64,000 nt of DNA from Talinum fruticosum (GCA_021018815.1 JAITYX010000010.1:744001-808000), one strand, 5' to 3'. Positions 44,225-57,624 are shown, counted from the stretch's first letter. Program-made: numbers and translations. The notes: a model not told the origin generated them from the letters alone.

Positions 44225-46492
44225 CATGTTTAAACTCCCAACGTAGTTCTGCACTACAACCAGCCTCCAAACCTATAAAACGTGGACCTTTTCACATTTT
44301 CTAGCGCCCGAGTCTTGTAAGCATCCCCAGACCATGAAATATGGTTGTTTTTTCATACTTTCTTCTATCCGTATTTTCCACCCGACTTATCCTTTTAGCC
44401 AGAAGCTTGGGGGGTAGGTTTAGCTTTTTCAAAACCTAATTTTGTTTTCTATAATTAGAGGGGCCCTCCCATTTAAGACACCAATTTAGGTGCAAACTTG
44501 CCCTCATTCTACTTAAATGTTTCCCTCTTTTCTCTTTAATCTCTCTGACAAACACTTATACTTTGTTTGTCAAACCTCTCTCAAAAAAGCCCTTATTCTC
44601 AGCTTCATGTAACAAGCCCAAACTAATACGATCTAGTTAGCCAACTAAAGGAGATCAAGCCAGCAGAAGATTTTTTGATTTGGGAACATTATCGCCACTC
44701 CCTAAAAAGCAAGTAATGCTAGCAATAACAAAACCAAAAGCATTTAAGCATAAAATTTGCCGATCAAATTAAAACCAACAATGTTTTACAACTGATAAAA
44801 TTCACAAATCTGTAATCCAGTTTGGGGAACAACAACTAAAGAGCTTATAATGCAATATGCCTTTCCCTTTCTCTTTTCCATAATCTTCTTTAACCTATTC
44901 CATTTTTACTTTTAAAAACAAAACGGTTACAAAATAGATAAATACTAAATTAACAAAAGTTAAGCATGATACCCTTGCACGTGTAATATTCATTTCATAT
45001 ATAAACCATTGGAAATTCATTTATAAAACAACTCACACCAAAAGTGTTAGCTAACCATGTCATCATTTCACATATTAATCAAGCGATAATTGTACTGTAC
45101 TGTACGCATGCATCATATATCAATAATTACATATATTTTCGGTGCACTATTGTTGTATACGTGTAAAGCATTCATGTGTGATCGTCTTATACATGACAAT
45201 CATATGATCCACATCAACCACGTGACACATATAAATCATGTCTTCATATAACATATGCACTTTGAATAATAGTAAAAGAGACTGGCTAGCATAAAACATT
45301 AATATTGAAAACACTAACATAATTTAGAAAGGGTACAAGCAATATATGTACCTCTAGCTTCTTGTATTAAATGAATGTGTAAAATAATTTAGATACTTTT
45401 AGCATCATAAATATTTCTTATATATTTTTAGCTCCTTATTTAGGAACCCTAAACAACTTATGATCAAACTCTCCAGCTAATGACAATACAAGTCACAAAA
45501 ACCTCTACAAATCATGACCAAAAATCCCTTGATACTCATGTATAGTCTCAACTTGTTGCTGAAGATCAATCGCATGTTGTCACATAAATCCTTATATTAT
45601 CTTATCATATAATTTCCAACAGTATCTCAAGCTTGCCGAGACATATATCCATCTTTTAGAGCATAATTCAACTAGTAATTTCCTTTAGTCAACACTTCAC
45701 AAGCAAAGCAAAAGCAGTCCATCAATTTGTCCAATTTAATGCATATAGCTCTCGGTTTCATGCTTAATAAACATATCCCATTAACTTATAATTATTCCTT
45801 TAATCATCTTTTAATCATATATACTTGTATGAAATGGAACATACCTAAATTCCTTGATTATGTACTAAATCATGCTTAATTAAAGAGATAAACACAATTA
45901 AAACTCACGTAAGGTTGGGAGGTAAGCGCTTGTAACTGGATTAAGCCTCCAATTCTCGTGAGTTCTTCCCTCTCTCTCTCTCTACTTTGATTGCTTTGAA
46001 ATTTTAGTAGACATTGAAAGCAAACACATGCCTTATAAACTCCCATGATCATAATTACTTTGCTCCTATTTCATATACTGAAAACTGTGGGAGTGTAGGA
46101 GCCACAACTTGCGCCGAGTTTCCCCACAAATGTGGGCTTCACACAAGGTGTTATTATCAAGAGAACGATAACACTTTTGAAAGAGATTTTAAAGAAGGGT
46201 TGATCGACAATTTTTAGACATTGTTTCATTTTCCAAATTAGGTTTTAGAATTCCCGAGATCTATTTTTAAATAGATAAGATCAAAACAGGAATAATACCA
46301 CAAATCTCAACTGGGCTAGGCATTCAAAACTGCCTAGACTAAGAGTTGAGCCTAGATGGCGGCTTAGGGATAGGGAGCCAACCTACCGAAGTAGCTGACT
46401 AGTGCCAACCATCCGGACTGGACTATCGAGGTAGTCTTGATTAGATGGCTTGGACTGTTAGGGACTTTACCTTGTTTTATAAGTCTCGGTGT
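44225..46492. other. AT-rich interval, no supported gene
   Basis: No frame longer than about 70 codons has family features. There is a CT microsatellite (45970-45986) and possible splice-like signals, but no protein motif. It could be low-copy host DNA or old repeat. Confidence 0.5.
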
Positions 46493-47391
46493 AAGAAAAA
46501 CTGTGATGCAATTTAGGATTAAAAAAGATTAAAAGAGGAGTCGCCAGTCAGTCTTCGAATAAAAACTAACAAAATATAAAAAGCACTTTTCTAATTCTGA
46601 GTTTACCGGAGGGACAAGCGAAGGGACCATAACAAAAAATTAGAAATTTTTTTAAAAAGGACCAAAATCAATGATCCAGGTGTTCAGGGGCATTGGTACG
46701 AAATGAAGATGGATGCTCCACATTTCGCCCGTCAAAAGATTGCCTCTACTAATTGAAAAGGGAGTTTAAATCACTTTAAGAAAGACAAGCAATCAACATG
46801 CAAAAGGCGAAAACTAAAGCAATCAAAACATGATATAAAAGCGATAAATAAAAGCAATCAAGAAAGTGATAAATGAAAGCGATAAATAAAAGTTTACCAT
46901 ATGTTTTCAGTTTATGTTTAAGAAAAACTAAGATGCAATTTAGGATTAAAAACATTAAAAAGGGAGTCGTCAATCAGTCGACAAATAAAAACATAACAAA
47001 ACAAAAAGAAGCACTTTTTAATTATGAGTTTACGGAAGGGAAAGAGAAGGGACAAAACCTCCAAATTAGAAAAGGTTTTTTATAAAAGGACTTCATTGAC
47101 AAAAACCAATGATTTGGTGTTCGAGTGCGATGAAACGAAATGAGGAGGGACACTCCTCATGCTAAACTTCAAAAGATGGCCTCTACTAATTGAAAATCGA
47201 GTTTAAATCGAGATAAGAAAGACAGGGAATCAACATGCAAAAGGCGAAAACTAAAGCAATCAAAATAAGATGTAAAGCGATAAATAAAGGCAATAAAGAA
47301 AGAAATAAAGGAAAGTGATCAATATAATTACGTTAGGCAAGGTGAAAAAAAGATTACATCTTTAACCACAATACGGAAAGCAATAAGTAAT
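46493..47391. repeat. Tandem duplication, about 424-bp unit
   Basis: AAGAAAAACT(G/A)(T/A)GATGCAATTTAGG at 46496 and again near 46920, each followed by GGAGTCG(C/T)C and a GTTTAC(C)GGA(G/A)GG block. Two diverged copies; the second is followed by T5. Confidence 0.7.
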
Positions 47392-47396
47392 GGTAA

Positions 47397-48661
47397 TGAT
47401 GGAAAGTGGACAGCCCTAGACTATGGACCGAAGGCAAGTCATCGAATGAGATCAAGCACACATGAAAATCAACTAGCCACACTTGAATTTCCTTTGTTTA
47501 TTTTTGAACTCGGAGGATAAAATGTCAAGAGTTTGGTCTTTCATGAATTCATGCTCATAAATAAAAGCTCATCCGAGGAGCTAAGTAAGATAGCCCAAAA
47601 GAATCAAGCTAGCCAAATTCTCCACGTTGAAGCAAGATGAGATTAGCCTTGTCAAAACCGTGAAGTGTCATTTGAACATAAATAATTTGATGCATGTTCG
47701 GCCGGTCCAAGGGATAATTTGCTGCATGTTCTAGGCGGTCCAAAGGTCCAAAAGAGCATAAGGTCACACGCCTAAGGAGAGCACTCAAGGGAGCCTAAAG
47801 GGGAGCATTCTAGAAGCACTCACCATGGTGGAAGATGGTTTGTTAGAAGCTTGCAAAAGGGGAAAACAAACCATGGCCACATGTTCCCAATTCACTAAAT
47901 GCTTGGCTAGAATTCATCCTACCTTAACTTGGAGAGGAGGAAAGCATCTTTATTATTTTTAGATTTCATTTTCAGCTTAGCTAAATGTTATTTTGTTGCT
48001 TATAAATTCAGCTCATATGCTTCATTGTAAAAACACTTTTTGATGAATATACAAACCTTGAGTGTTATACTCTTTTCGGGATGGATTTCTCGAGCCTCTA
48101 AATCCTCAAAGCTGTATCCTAGATTGGCATCTAGGTGGTGTCCTTTGAGTCACTTAAGTCCCGGTGGTGTTTCTGTATCCGGATCGCTTAGGTGCGCCCC
48201 TTGATTCACTCGGTGGTGTTTACGTATCCGAGCCGGGTCAAGGTTCTATCCAGCGACTTTACCATCCCATATCTCACAAACCACCCAGCCATTTCACTCC
48301 AAATTTTAACCACAATCCTTCCAGTCCATCTACTTCCATTCCTCCAAATTTCAGCCCCATCCAAGAACTCCTCCGTCCTCCACATCAAAACCAAACAAAG
48401 GGTATCAATCTGTACATCCAGCCAGCAGCGTCAACTTCTGGCTATCTGTTCAGGTAGTTCCCCTTATCCAAAATTCACGAAACTTGGTCACAACCTTCCT
48501 TCATCAGTTACCTCACTCCCCTCCAAGTTTCGTCCAAATGCAAGCACATTTACCCCTCCTTTCACCCTTTTCCCCAGAACCGCACCTGCAGGTCCTATTC
48601 TGCCCGGTTGTGTGTTTTGCGGTTTTTCCATCTTTTTCTTTGCTTCCGCCACTACACATCA
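47397..48661 (+). mobile_element. Solo LTR, family T (T5)
   Basis: TGATGGAAAGTGG...CACTACACATCA, 1265 bp, TSD GGTAA at 47392-47396 and 48662-48666. Confidence 0.95.
48114..48246 (+). other. Triple-hairpin leader domain, T5
   Basis: H1 CCTAGAT/ATCTAGG (48118, 48129). H2 CCGG/CCGG in CACTTAAG/CTTAGGTG (48151, 48187), all eight pairs formed. H3 CTCGG/CCGAG (48209, 48228), outer CCTTGA/TCAAGG. Confidence 0.8.
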
Positions 48662-48666
48662 GGTAA

Positions 48667-49287
48667 CTAAATAAAACAAAAAAATCTGAAGGTGGAACAT
48701 TGCCCTTAGGTAAACCCACCTACTAGGATAGGATCTTGACCATACTTCAACAGAGTAACAATAGAGCGAGGTGAAGAAAACACGATAAAAAGGCTATTTT
48801 GTGTAGTTTTAGAAAAAGAATTTTATGTGTGAGTGAGAGTGAGTAAAGAGAGAAGTGAGGGAGAAATTTAGCAGCTTGGGAGTGTAGAAATACAGCTAAA
48901 TAGTTTGTCAAAGGTGTGTTAAATAGGGGGAGACCTTTTATTTGTAGAAAATTTTAGGTTTTAGAAACCTTAAAATCATCCTTTAGCCATCGGTTAAGAG
49001 ATAAATCAGGCATAAATTTTTGAAAATGGATAGACGAGAATCTGAGAAAGCTAAATTGGTCATAACAATATTAGGGGACCGGTACCAATTAGGGGACCGG
49101 TGCTGGTTCGGGGCTAGGTGTAGAAGCCCGAACGTGGTTGGACCATCCGAAAAATGAATATGAACTGGATCCAGCCTAGGGAAAACTAAATTGGGTTGTG
49201 TTGTGGTTATGGCTGACCTTTTCTGGGTTAAATTGGCTCTTCGCCTCTCTACTTTAGTCCAATCTCAACTAGAGCTTTCAAACGATG
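48667..49287. other. No supported gene
   Basis: Continuation of the repeat interrupted by T5; AT-rich, with a short duplicated phrase TTAGGGGACCGGT (49070-49105). Confidence 0.5.
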
Positions 49288-50730
49288 AACGTTTGCTCTT
49301 GAAGAGAGGCTATGTCACTTTAGAGAGAGTGTGAATTGGGTGATGGAAGATTTTTCTTGAAATTAGGAACTGTTTTGCACAAAACAGACTTAGAAAATAA
49401 TTATGAGTCTAGAATGAACTCGAAAGTGCAGTACACGAGAAATACGTGGAAACCCTCCTAGGGCAGAAAACCGTGGAAAGTGCTAGTTCAAGCACCAAAT
49501 CAAATCCACTATTTTGAATCCACAAAATACAAGGACTGACTCTTTACTGAAATTTCTCCCTTAAACAATTCAATTACAAATTTTCCTAGACTTAGAAATT
49601 CCCTTATCCGATCTAGTACTTCGTGACTAAGATAGCCTTTACAACTAAGCTGAGTTAACCTTTACAGCTCAGTCAAGGGACTTAGAAGAAAGTAGAAAGA
49701 GTAGAAGTGATTACAAGATATTCCTTTACAACTCGGAAAGTAAGAATTACAGAATTGAAGTTGTGAGTTGAAGATTAAGTAAGCACTAAGTAAGTGTTAA
49801 GCAATCTTTAACTCTTGTAGAGTGGCTTCTATTTATATATAGCTAGGCGGATTAACCGTTGAGACTTGTTCTGAATTGGTGAGCTTCAATAGTCGTTGTA
49901 ACGGCTAGTCCGAGTCACTCGAAAAGGATCCATTGTAATATGAACATTGAATGGTGGTCCTTGGCTCAAAAAATGGTCCATCCCTCTGGTTGAGACTGAA
50001 TTCGGAGTGGAAACAACTGTTGGACACAAAGTTAAAGTTTACCGGAATTGGAAACAAACAACCCCGACACGATGTTCGAGCCATGTCCATAAATGGCTTA
50101 TTTCTATCTCGTTGGTATTTAACGACTAAAAACTGGTTGCCTTTTATTTTCAAATTCAGATTAAACTTCTTTAATTAACCTACAAAAGAAAATCAAAACG
50201 GTAGTCAAAGTATAAAAATACTTTGGTCTAAGATTAGGCAAAGATAATAATTAATTCAAAGTTATTAAGCACTTAATTGTCATCAGCCTAAAAGAATTGA
50301 ATTTTTGAGTCTAATATTCATTAGGTTCAAATTCCATCTTGAGTCAATCCTTAAAATGACCAAGTTAGTAAGAATAAAGAATCATAATACCTAAACTTGA
50401 TCAAGTAAACAATTTCATTAAATAAGCTAACTTAGAAGGTAGAACTAACGTTGTAATTTATTTTCAGTTTAAAAACTAAGTCGAGTACTCGGAATTTAAG
50501 GTGTTTGTGAAATCATTTACTCATGACATTGTTCTGAGTTATTTATGAGTGAGTCGAAACCCCGTTAAGAGTGTTATGCTTGACAAATGGTTTATGAGTG
50601 AGTCGGAAAATAATGAAAACTTAGATAGAAGTTTCTTAAAAGCTTAGAATGATTTAGAATCAAAACTGCAGAGAGATAGAGAGTTATACCCGAGTCTTCG
50701 GATGAAACTGGGTTTTTATCATCGGGCTAA
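49288..50730 (-). mobile_element. SIRE-like copia LTR, second copy
   Basis: Co-linear with 913-2378 (for example AACTCGGAAAGTAAGAATTAC, AACGGCTAGTCCGAGTC, ATACTTTGGTCTAAGATTAG), same orientation. No copia internal region adjoins on either side, so it is solo or truncated. Ends are approximate. Confidence 0.7.
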
Positions 50731-52163
50731 CAGAAGTAAATAAAATAAATAAATAGATAAGAATGACACTTTTTAGGTGTCTACGGTTAGCCCCCACTTT
50801 GACGAAATCTTGAAAGACGATCAAATTTGCTAGTGTCTCTTCGGATGCCGATCGAATTGACGAGCATTTGGAATTGGTCATCTTATGACATGAACTTCGA
50901 CAATGTTCGTAGACTTATAAGGTTCCTATGCTTTTCTTGATCAATGTCTTAAATCTTAGTCACATGTCTGAAGCTTGATCATTTCCCAATCTAAAAGCTT
51001 GGCTAAAACTTTTTTGTACTAACCATTCTTTTAGTTGATAATAAAATGTACGAAAGTCTAGTTTTTACCTCAATATGTCTACAAAAAAGGATCTAATGGA
51101 GATCATTGTCAGATGTAGTGAGAGTGTGTCGAGGATTTGAACCCCGACGGTTGGCACTGAACTTGACTAAAGGAGTCCGAAGTCCGACTGCTAGATTCCT
51201 AAACTTGGGTAATTAAAGTCCTGAAGTCTAGATTGGTGTGCCTAAACTTCATTGTTCTTAGTTTGAAGCTTGGCAATGGGCCTAAACTAACTCCGGCAGG
51301 TGAAGTGTGAACTTCGATAGAGTGATTCCTGAGCTTGGCTTGATAAACGTCTTGAAGCTCGGATGTGGGGCTTACCCTTGACCGTTTCTTGGTCCGAAGC
51401 TTGGCTGTGCAATTTTGTGCATTAAAATTTTTGTTAGCCAATAATTAAATGCAACTAAGTTTGAATTTACAAGAGTCCGGTTACTCAACGATCTATAGCC
51501 AGATCACATTTCAAATTTTTGCCTTGACTTGGCCATTAGAAGACTTGAAGCCTTTTACTAGGTGTCTAAATTTTAACCATGCTTGGGATTAGAGCTGGGC
51601 TTCTTATGTATCCGCTATAGCGAAAATCAGGCTTTAGTAGTTCGAAAACTTATCTAGTTGTTTTGTTTTTGGAAAAGGAAAAAAAAACCTAGGATGGATC
51701 TAAAATAAGGAAGTGCACATTTTATTGGTATCCTTAATAAGTGATGGGCTCATTGGATGATGCGAGTGTAGTGCTTCACAAGGAAGTTGCCCGGATCCAC
51801 ATACAACTTTTAGTTGATTGTGCATTTTGTGGAAAATTTTTGGGGAGATGGGGCTATAGTGCTCGACCCGTGAAGACACCATACCTCTAAGATAAGAGAA
51901 TGACATGTCTACTTTATTTCTTGGGTGCACAAAAATGCAAACCAACAAAATGCAAAAAGATGATCCTTAATTGAGATGATGTCTTTTGGGCTAACGCAAA
52001 AACAAATGTAATGAATGGACTCACCTTAAAAGATTTGAATTTTTAGGCAATGCAAAAATAGAATAAATGAAGTCACCTTAATTGAGATGATTTTCTTTTG
52101 GCTATGCAAAACAAATGAAATGAATGGGCTCACCTTAAATGAGATGACTTTTTGCTGCATAAT
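50731..52163. other. Unassigned repetitive interval
   Basis: Contains recurrent GAAGCTTGG/GAAGTC phrases (51170-51420). From 51950 onward there is a three-fold repeat of ATGAAATGAATGGGCTCACCTTAA...GAGATGA. The latter type of sequence resumes at 55618, so it is the host of the CACTA2/U4 block. Confidence 0.5.
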
Positions 52164-53750
52164 CACTAATACAGGAACCACTTTAACTACGGTTCCGAAA
52201 GACTTCTAATAACGGTTATCGGACATCGTGTATGTGCTCGTAATGGTAGATGGGCATCTTTTACTATGGTTCAAAACCGTAGTAAAGAAAACCCATTACT
52301 ACAGTTCATTTAGGAGATCGTAGTAAAAGACAATTTATTACTACGATTCTAGATAAACAACCATAGTAATAGGTCTGTCTTTTACTACGGTTCTTTATCC
52401 GAAGCTGTAGTAATAGGTCTGGGCCCAAAAGCCCATTTTGGCCAAAATTTTAGGATGCTCCACTTTTTACTAAGGTTCTTACTTAAGAACCGTAGTCATA
52501 GGTTGTTTTCATACTTATTACTACGGTTTTGGGTTAGAACCGTAGTTGAAGGTTTGAATTTTTTAGAGTAATTTTTTTGTTTTCTTACTCCCTATATAAT
52601 TATACAAATTTAATAAATATACACTACCATTTACACAAACTATTTCAGAATATATATAAACCAGATTCCAACAGTCTTGACCATAATAGATACAAACCAG
52701 ATTCCCGACACAAACTAATATGGGACACAATTTAAAAAATCACAAAATTTGAGCAATCGAATAATGAAGAATAAGTGTAATTATATACATAGGTAACTAT
52801 CTTTATATGGTTATATACAAACTCGCCCAACCTTGTCTTATCTCATCGAGCATAGCATCTGTATAGGGAGTGGGGGCTTCTTTCCAGGAAATATTGTGAC
52901 CAATGCTATAAAAGACATATTCATTACGTCAAGTGCAAGTATTATTAAGTTGAAAAGAACATTAAAAAATTTAAATTTTTCATAATTAAATACAGATTCA
53001 AGTGCAAGTACCTCTTTGGGATTAGATGTGTGACTATTGAAATCGAGCTAGGTCACAATCTCCGTCATGTACTTGGAGAATGTAGAAGCCCCACTCCAAG
53101 TTCCTCTTTTGTTTGTGGCACTAAAATTATAATTCTCAACACATGGACAATTCATTAGTACTTACGTAGGTAGCAAGTAATATGAAATGAAAAATTAAAT
53201 TTAACACTAAGCAAGAGAACCTCACTTTTACAGGGACAATAATCAGGTTTGATTTCACAAGTGAGCCTCTCACACCTCCCACATAATAATATATTACAAG
53301 AGCACTATTTTTTGAATGAAAAAATAAAATTCAAATTAATATACAATTGAATAGAATACTTAACAAAAAAGCATAAAATGATTAAGATACTCACGAGCCG
53401 AGTACGGTCTTAATATCTTTCATCACGGGATGACCCAAAGGTTCGAGCCAAGTACGTGACATTGCTCCTTAGAAATATGAAGGCAAGCATCCAATGTTGG
53501 CTACACCGACACAAATAACATGTTTATAAATATGAAACACCATTAAAACTGGATTTAAGTTTATTTGTACACTTACCCCTCAATGAACGACGTCAAGTAA
53601 CATTTTTCTGCACATTAATTTTCATGAATCTCAAGATATAATCGGATCGGTCCTGAGTTCCTTGCCCTATTTCTTGAATGGCATGAGGGTTGATAAACTG
53701 AATTGACTTGTTTCCTATCTCGTTGAGCCACCTATTACATATTAATTGTA
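52164..53750 (-). mobile_element. CACTA2: CACTA transposon fragment
   Basis: Left terminus CACTAATACAGGAACCACTT matches the CACTA1 right terminus, followed by subterminal CTACGGTT repeats to about 52560. The gene remnant runs on the minus strand. It is cut at about 53750 by U4; the other end is not found. Confidence 0.85.
52800..53745 (-). pseudogene. CACTA2 Ulp1-type protease exons
   Basis: Minus-strand counterparts of CACTA1: KEAPTPY near 52870, RNLEWGFYIL near 53070-53110, and the GGV...RLTCEIKP exon near 53240-53300. In the catalytic context ECGFY the Cys is Trp (EWGFY). Stops and a shift after FYIL. Inactive. Confidence 0.6.
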
Positions 53751-55617
53751 CATATTCGGTTTGAGCTAGGGACATGGCATATTTTGGGAGGAGTTGGGAT
53801 TTTTTTGGGAAAAATAGGGGCTGGACAGAATAGGGATAGGGCTGAAACATGGGTTGGGCAGAGTGTGTTTAGGGGTGAAATGGGTTTCGGGTTTTGACTT
53901 TTGGTTTGTGGACTTGGGTTCTTTTGAGTAAGGTAAAAGTGGGAGGGATTATGGGCAATTTGTGGACATTTTTTGAGAGGTATGAGAGTCTCCATCATGG
54001 GCTAATCTCTTGTCAAACAATAATGGCCATTCCCAAAAAGCAAAGCAAGCACTCACAAGCATAGCAACATTCCACATCTCAATAATGCTTAACTTCACAA
54101 AGCCAAAAGAGATTAAGCTAGGATGAACAAAGTGGCTTATACCTTCATAAGGTCGTGGGATGTCACCTTGAGAGAAGTGGTTTGTGGCTTGAATCTCCAA
54201 ACTCCCATTGCTAGTAGGCTCTTCTACCTCACTAGACAATGAATGGAAGATAATACCTCCATACTTCTCAACTTCAAGAAATTCTTGGCCACAATCATCA
54301 AAGATGGGAAGTAGTTCATCTTGGCTTGAGTCTTCCTCATTGTTTGTAAGACTTAGACTCACAACTTGCTCCTCTTGAGGTGGGTTGGATATACCCAAGA
54401 TTTCTTACTCAACCACAACTTCACATGAAAAATGGTCATTGATTTCTTCCTCATTAGTAGATAAAGAAGTTTCTTCCAAAACATCTCCATCATGCTATCA
54501 AACTTAGGAGGCAAATCAAAATCATTTGTTGGTTGGCAAATATCCTCCAATGCACTTTCAACATACTCATCAAACTTTGGAGGCAAACCAAAGTTGGGCT
54601 CAAGTTTCTCTTGAGTAGGAAAAAGAGGGGCGGCCATGGGTTTTGGTGAGGGAAGTGGGGGTTCTTTTTGAGAGAGGGTGTTGGTTTTTGTGGAGGTTGA
54701 GAGGGCTGGGCCGAGGGCTTTGGTGGAGGAGAGAACGAGAGGGTTGAAGGCTTAGAAGGAGGGGAAGAATGACTCCCCTTGTTGATCAATTTGTCCTTGG
54801 TTGGAGGAAATTTGTAATGAAGTGGACCAAAATGTTTCAACAATTTTCCTCTCAACTTTCTCCATGTGTTCACCTTCTTTTTGCCTTTCTTCTTCCTTCT
54901 CATCTTGTAGGTTGTCCAGCAAGTGAAGGCATGACTCCTCAACTTAGACACAACAATCTCAACCTTCTCATACTCTTTTAAGCTCAAATTTGCAAAGGCT
55001 TCACCAACCCCGACAAACCAACTAGAAAATCGATCTTGTTGGCCATAAAATTTAGGGACAAGTAGACTAACCAACTTGAAGTTAGAATAGGCCATTTCAG
55101 CACTCAAATCCAAATGCAAAGTGGTGATCAAAGTGGTGAAAACGCAAAGATGGGTGGCTGGGCAGAATGGGTCCTTCGAGTGCGGTCTTGGGAGATTAAG
55201 GTGATTGGGGGTAAATGGTGGAGTTTAGAGGTGAAATTTTAAGGGGGGCTCTTGGGAAGGTTAGGAAGGGCTGGTAAGAAGTAGGGGATCATTCGAGGTC
55301 GGGATCACCTCGAACTAAGGGTAAACAGAATGTCTTGCTAGGTGGCATTCCAGGTTGATAGGTCTTGGTTGTTGTGGAGGAGGGGGTTAGAATACGGCTT
55401 GGATGGAGCTGAAATTTGGAGGGGGAACTCTTGAGGGAGTTGAGAAGAGGTGGTAAAAGTGGAGGTTCATTCAAGGTCAAACTAATGGCTAAAAGTCTGT
55501 CTCAGCGAGCAGAGCGTCCGAGTTGATAGGCTTTGGGTGTTTTGGTGGAGGGGGTCAGATGGGTGCTTGGATTGAGTTGAGATTTGAGGGGGATTACTCA
55601 ACTCGTCCAGAGAGATG
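53751..55617 (-). mobile_element. U4: truncated U-family element
   Basis: Closely follows U1 23610-24990 (gag and PR-like), then skips the primer site and LTR start and continues in LTR sequence from about 55139 (AAAACGCAAAGATGGG) to 55617. Both ends are truncated and no TSD is seen. It joins CACTA2 to unrelated AT-rich repeat. Confidence 0.75.
53755..55131 (-). pseudogene. U4 gag and PR-like region
   Basis: gag: PKFYGQQDRFSSWFVGVGEA, EKVEIVVSKLRSHAF, WRKLRGKLLKHFGPL. The acidic region shows a 1-nt loss near 54495 and TAG near 54405. The PR-like end FWEWPLLFDKRLAHDG is intact, including the Trp lost in U1. Non-coding now; useful for reconstructing family history. Confidence 0.65.
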
Positions 55618-55805
55618 TGCTTGCTTATTTGGATGCACATAAAGGGATGCAAAACAAATGAAATGGAATGTATGCATCGATGCTCATGACTTAATTTGGG
55701 GTGATTTTATGATTTGGCTAGTGCATAACTCGAAATGCATAGATAATTGATCCTAATGGAAGATGAATTTGTTTTGGCTAAATGAGAAATGAAAATGTAA
55801 AGTAG

Positions 55806-56738
55806 TGATGTATGCAAGCACAAACTGGCCAGAATAGAGGCGGCAAAGCTAATCAAAATGCGCACAAAATCGAAGAACGCAACGGGGTAGAAATCAAGCT
55901 TTCAATGGATAAGAAATCACCACCATTGTCAACTTGAGGCACCAAGGTATGGGTTGGATAAAAAACACCACCAGCTTGCTCCAAGGACTTGAAAGGTCAC
56001 CACTTAGTTTGCCACACTAAGATAAGCAATCAAGAGTTTTGAGGGTGAAGAGCACTTAGCTCATTCGATTTTCATTCATCAAAATTCAATGCTTACAATC
56101 GGGTATGGGGCGTATATGTAGTGCTTACAATGGGTGAAAGCAAAGCATCATCTAATGGCCATTAGGGGCCTTACATGATCAAGGGATGAGATTACATTAA
56201 GCATAGAGAATAATCCAAAGAGATGCTTCCACTAAGAGGGAACATGTGGACACAATTCATGGAGCAATTCTAGCTAAGTATTAGATTTCTTCTCCTCCAA
56301 GCTTCACTTTGATTGGCACTAGAATTTGATTCCCTCCACCAAATGAGGTGTTTTTAGATTCTTTAGAATGTTCCACACGTCTAATTTGCACCCATGTAGC
56401 TTGACTTTGCATTTGACCCTTCGAGCATTAACTTTTTGACCCTCAAAGACTGTTGCGCAGAATTGGCCCAAATTTGACTCGGTTTGCTTGTTTTGCCCAT
56501 TCTAGCCTCTTCCACTCTTATTCTTGGTTCAACTCCTAGGGACTTTTTATTGATATCAACATGGTCTTCATGATGGGAGTTTTAAGGCTCTCCTAACCCA
56601 TTGCTAGCTTGCTCAACTCGAATTATAATAGGTGACTTAACAACCGAAAGTTGATCTTCACTCCAAAGTAGCTCTTCTTGCACCTTTGCTAGTCAGCCAT
56701 GACTCTTAGTAGCTTTATTAGTTAGGAGGTCTCCATCA
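55806..56738 (-). repeat. W 3' LTR, 933 bp
   Basis: TGATGTATGC...GGTCTCCATCA, adjoining the polypurine tract. Left flank AGTAG is the expected TSD; its partner is outside the window. Confidence 0.88.
55894..56025 (-). other. Triple-hairpin leader domain, W
   Basis: H3 CAATGG/CCATTG (55903, 55923) with outer TCAAG/CTTGA. H2 GTTGG/CCAGC (55953, 55971). H1 CTTAGT/ACTAAG (56003, 56016). Stem sequences differ from all T and U copies, yet all pair. Confidence 0.8.
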
Positions 56739-56756
56739 TCCTCCCCTTATAGAGAA
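56739..56756 (-). other. W polypurine tract
   Basis: Element sense TCTATAAGGGGAGGA then LTR start TGATGG. Confidence 0.88.
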
Positions 56757-56775
56757 GAATTTGCCCTCAAATTCT

Positions 56776-57624
56776 CTAAGGTGTCATCTTCAAAGTAAGG
56801 TGATAGGTCAGCCACGTTGAAGCTCGCCGAGACTCCAAATTCTCCGGGAGATCAATCTTATAAGCATTGTCATTTATCCTTTCAACTATCTCGAATGGAC
56901 CTTCAGCCCTTGGCATCAACTTGCTCTTTCTCTTAGAAGGAAAGCGCTCCTTCCTTAGGTGCACCCACACTAGATCTCCGGGTTGAAAAATCTTCTTCTT
57001 TCTTCCCTTGTCAACTCGTTGCTTATGTGCAAGATTGGTGTGCTCAATTTTGGCCCTTACTTTCTCATGCCTTTTCTGTATTTCTTGCACCCTTTTGGCA
57101 GCCTCCATGTTAGGCTTTCCATCCATGCTTCTCGGTGCTAAGTCTAGAGGAGTAAGTGGTTCAACTCCATAGACTATCTTGAAGGGACTCATACCCATGG
57201 CCATGCTCGGAGCTCCATTGTATGCAAATTCAGCATGAGCAAGTAGTTGATCCCAAGCTTTCACATTGGTCTTGATCAAGGCCCTCAAAAGCACTCCCAA
57301 CATTTGATTTATGACCTCGGTTTGTCCATCCGTTTGAGGAAGACAAGTAGTGCTAAATTGTAGCTTTGTTCCCAATTTCTTCCAAAGAGTAATCCAAAAG
57401 TGGCTTAAGAACTTGCTATCTCGATCTGAAACCATGGATCTAGGAATACCATGGAGTTTAACAATCTCCTTGAAATATAAATCTGCGACATAAGTTGTAT
57501 CATTTGTTTTGTTGCATGGGATAAAATGAGCCATCTTGGAAAACCAATCCACAACAACCAGAATTGAGTCCTTGTTCCTTTGTGTCCTTGGCAAGCCTAG
57601 TATGAAGTCTAGACTCACATCTTC
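56776..57624 (-). pseudogene. W integrase core and C-terminal domain
   Basis: Catalytic positions are readable: VVVDWFSKMAHF (D), VSDRDSKFLSHF (D) and TDGQTEVINQ (E). The C-terminal part has FQPGDLVWVHLRKERFP and GPFEIVERINDNAYKIDLP, the usual gypsy GPY/F-like module, ending about 15 residues later without a chromodomain. The frame is open for 280 codons but is separated from the upstream half by TAG 57625-57627, where Trp stands in related proteins (QPWEDVSLDF). Confidence 0.88.

Noticed and set aside
46014..46217. 67-codon frame with several Cys
   Set aside because: No signal peptide, no known Cys spacing, no conservation visible; preceded by a microsatellite and not supported as a gene.
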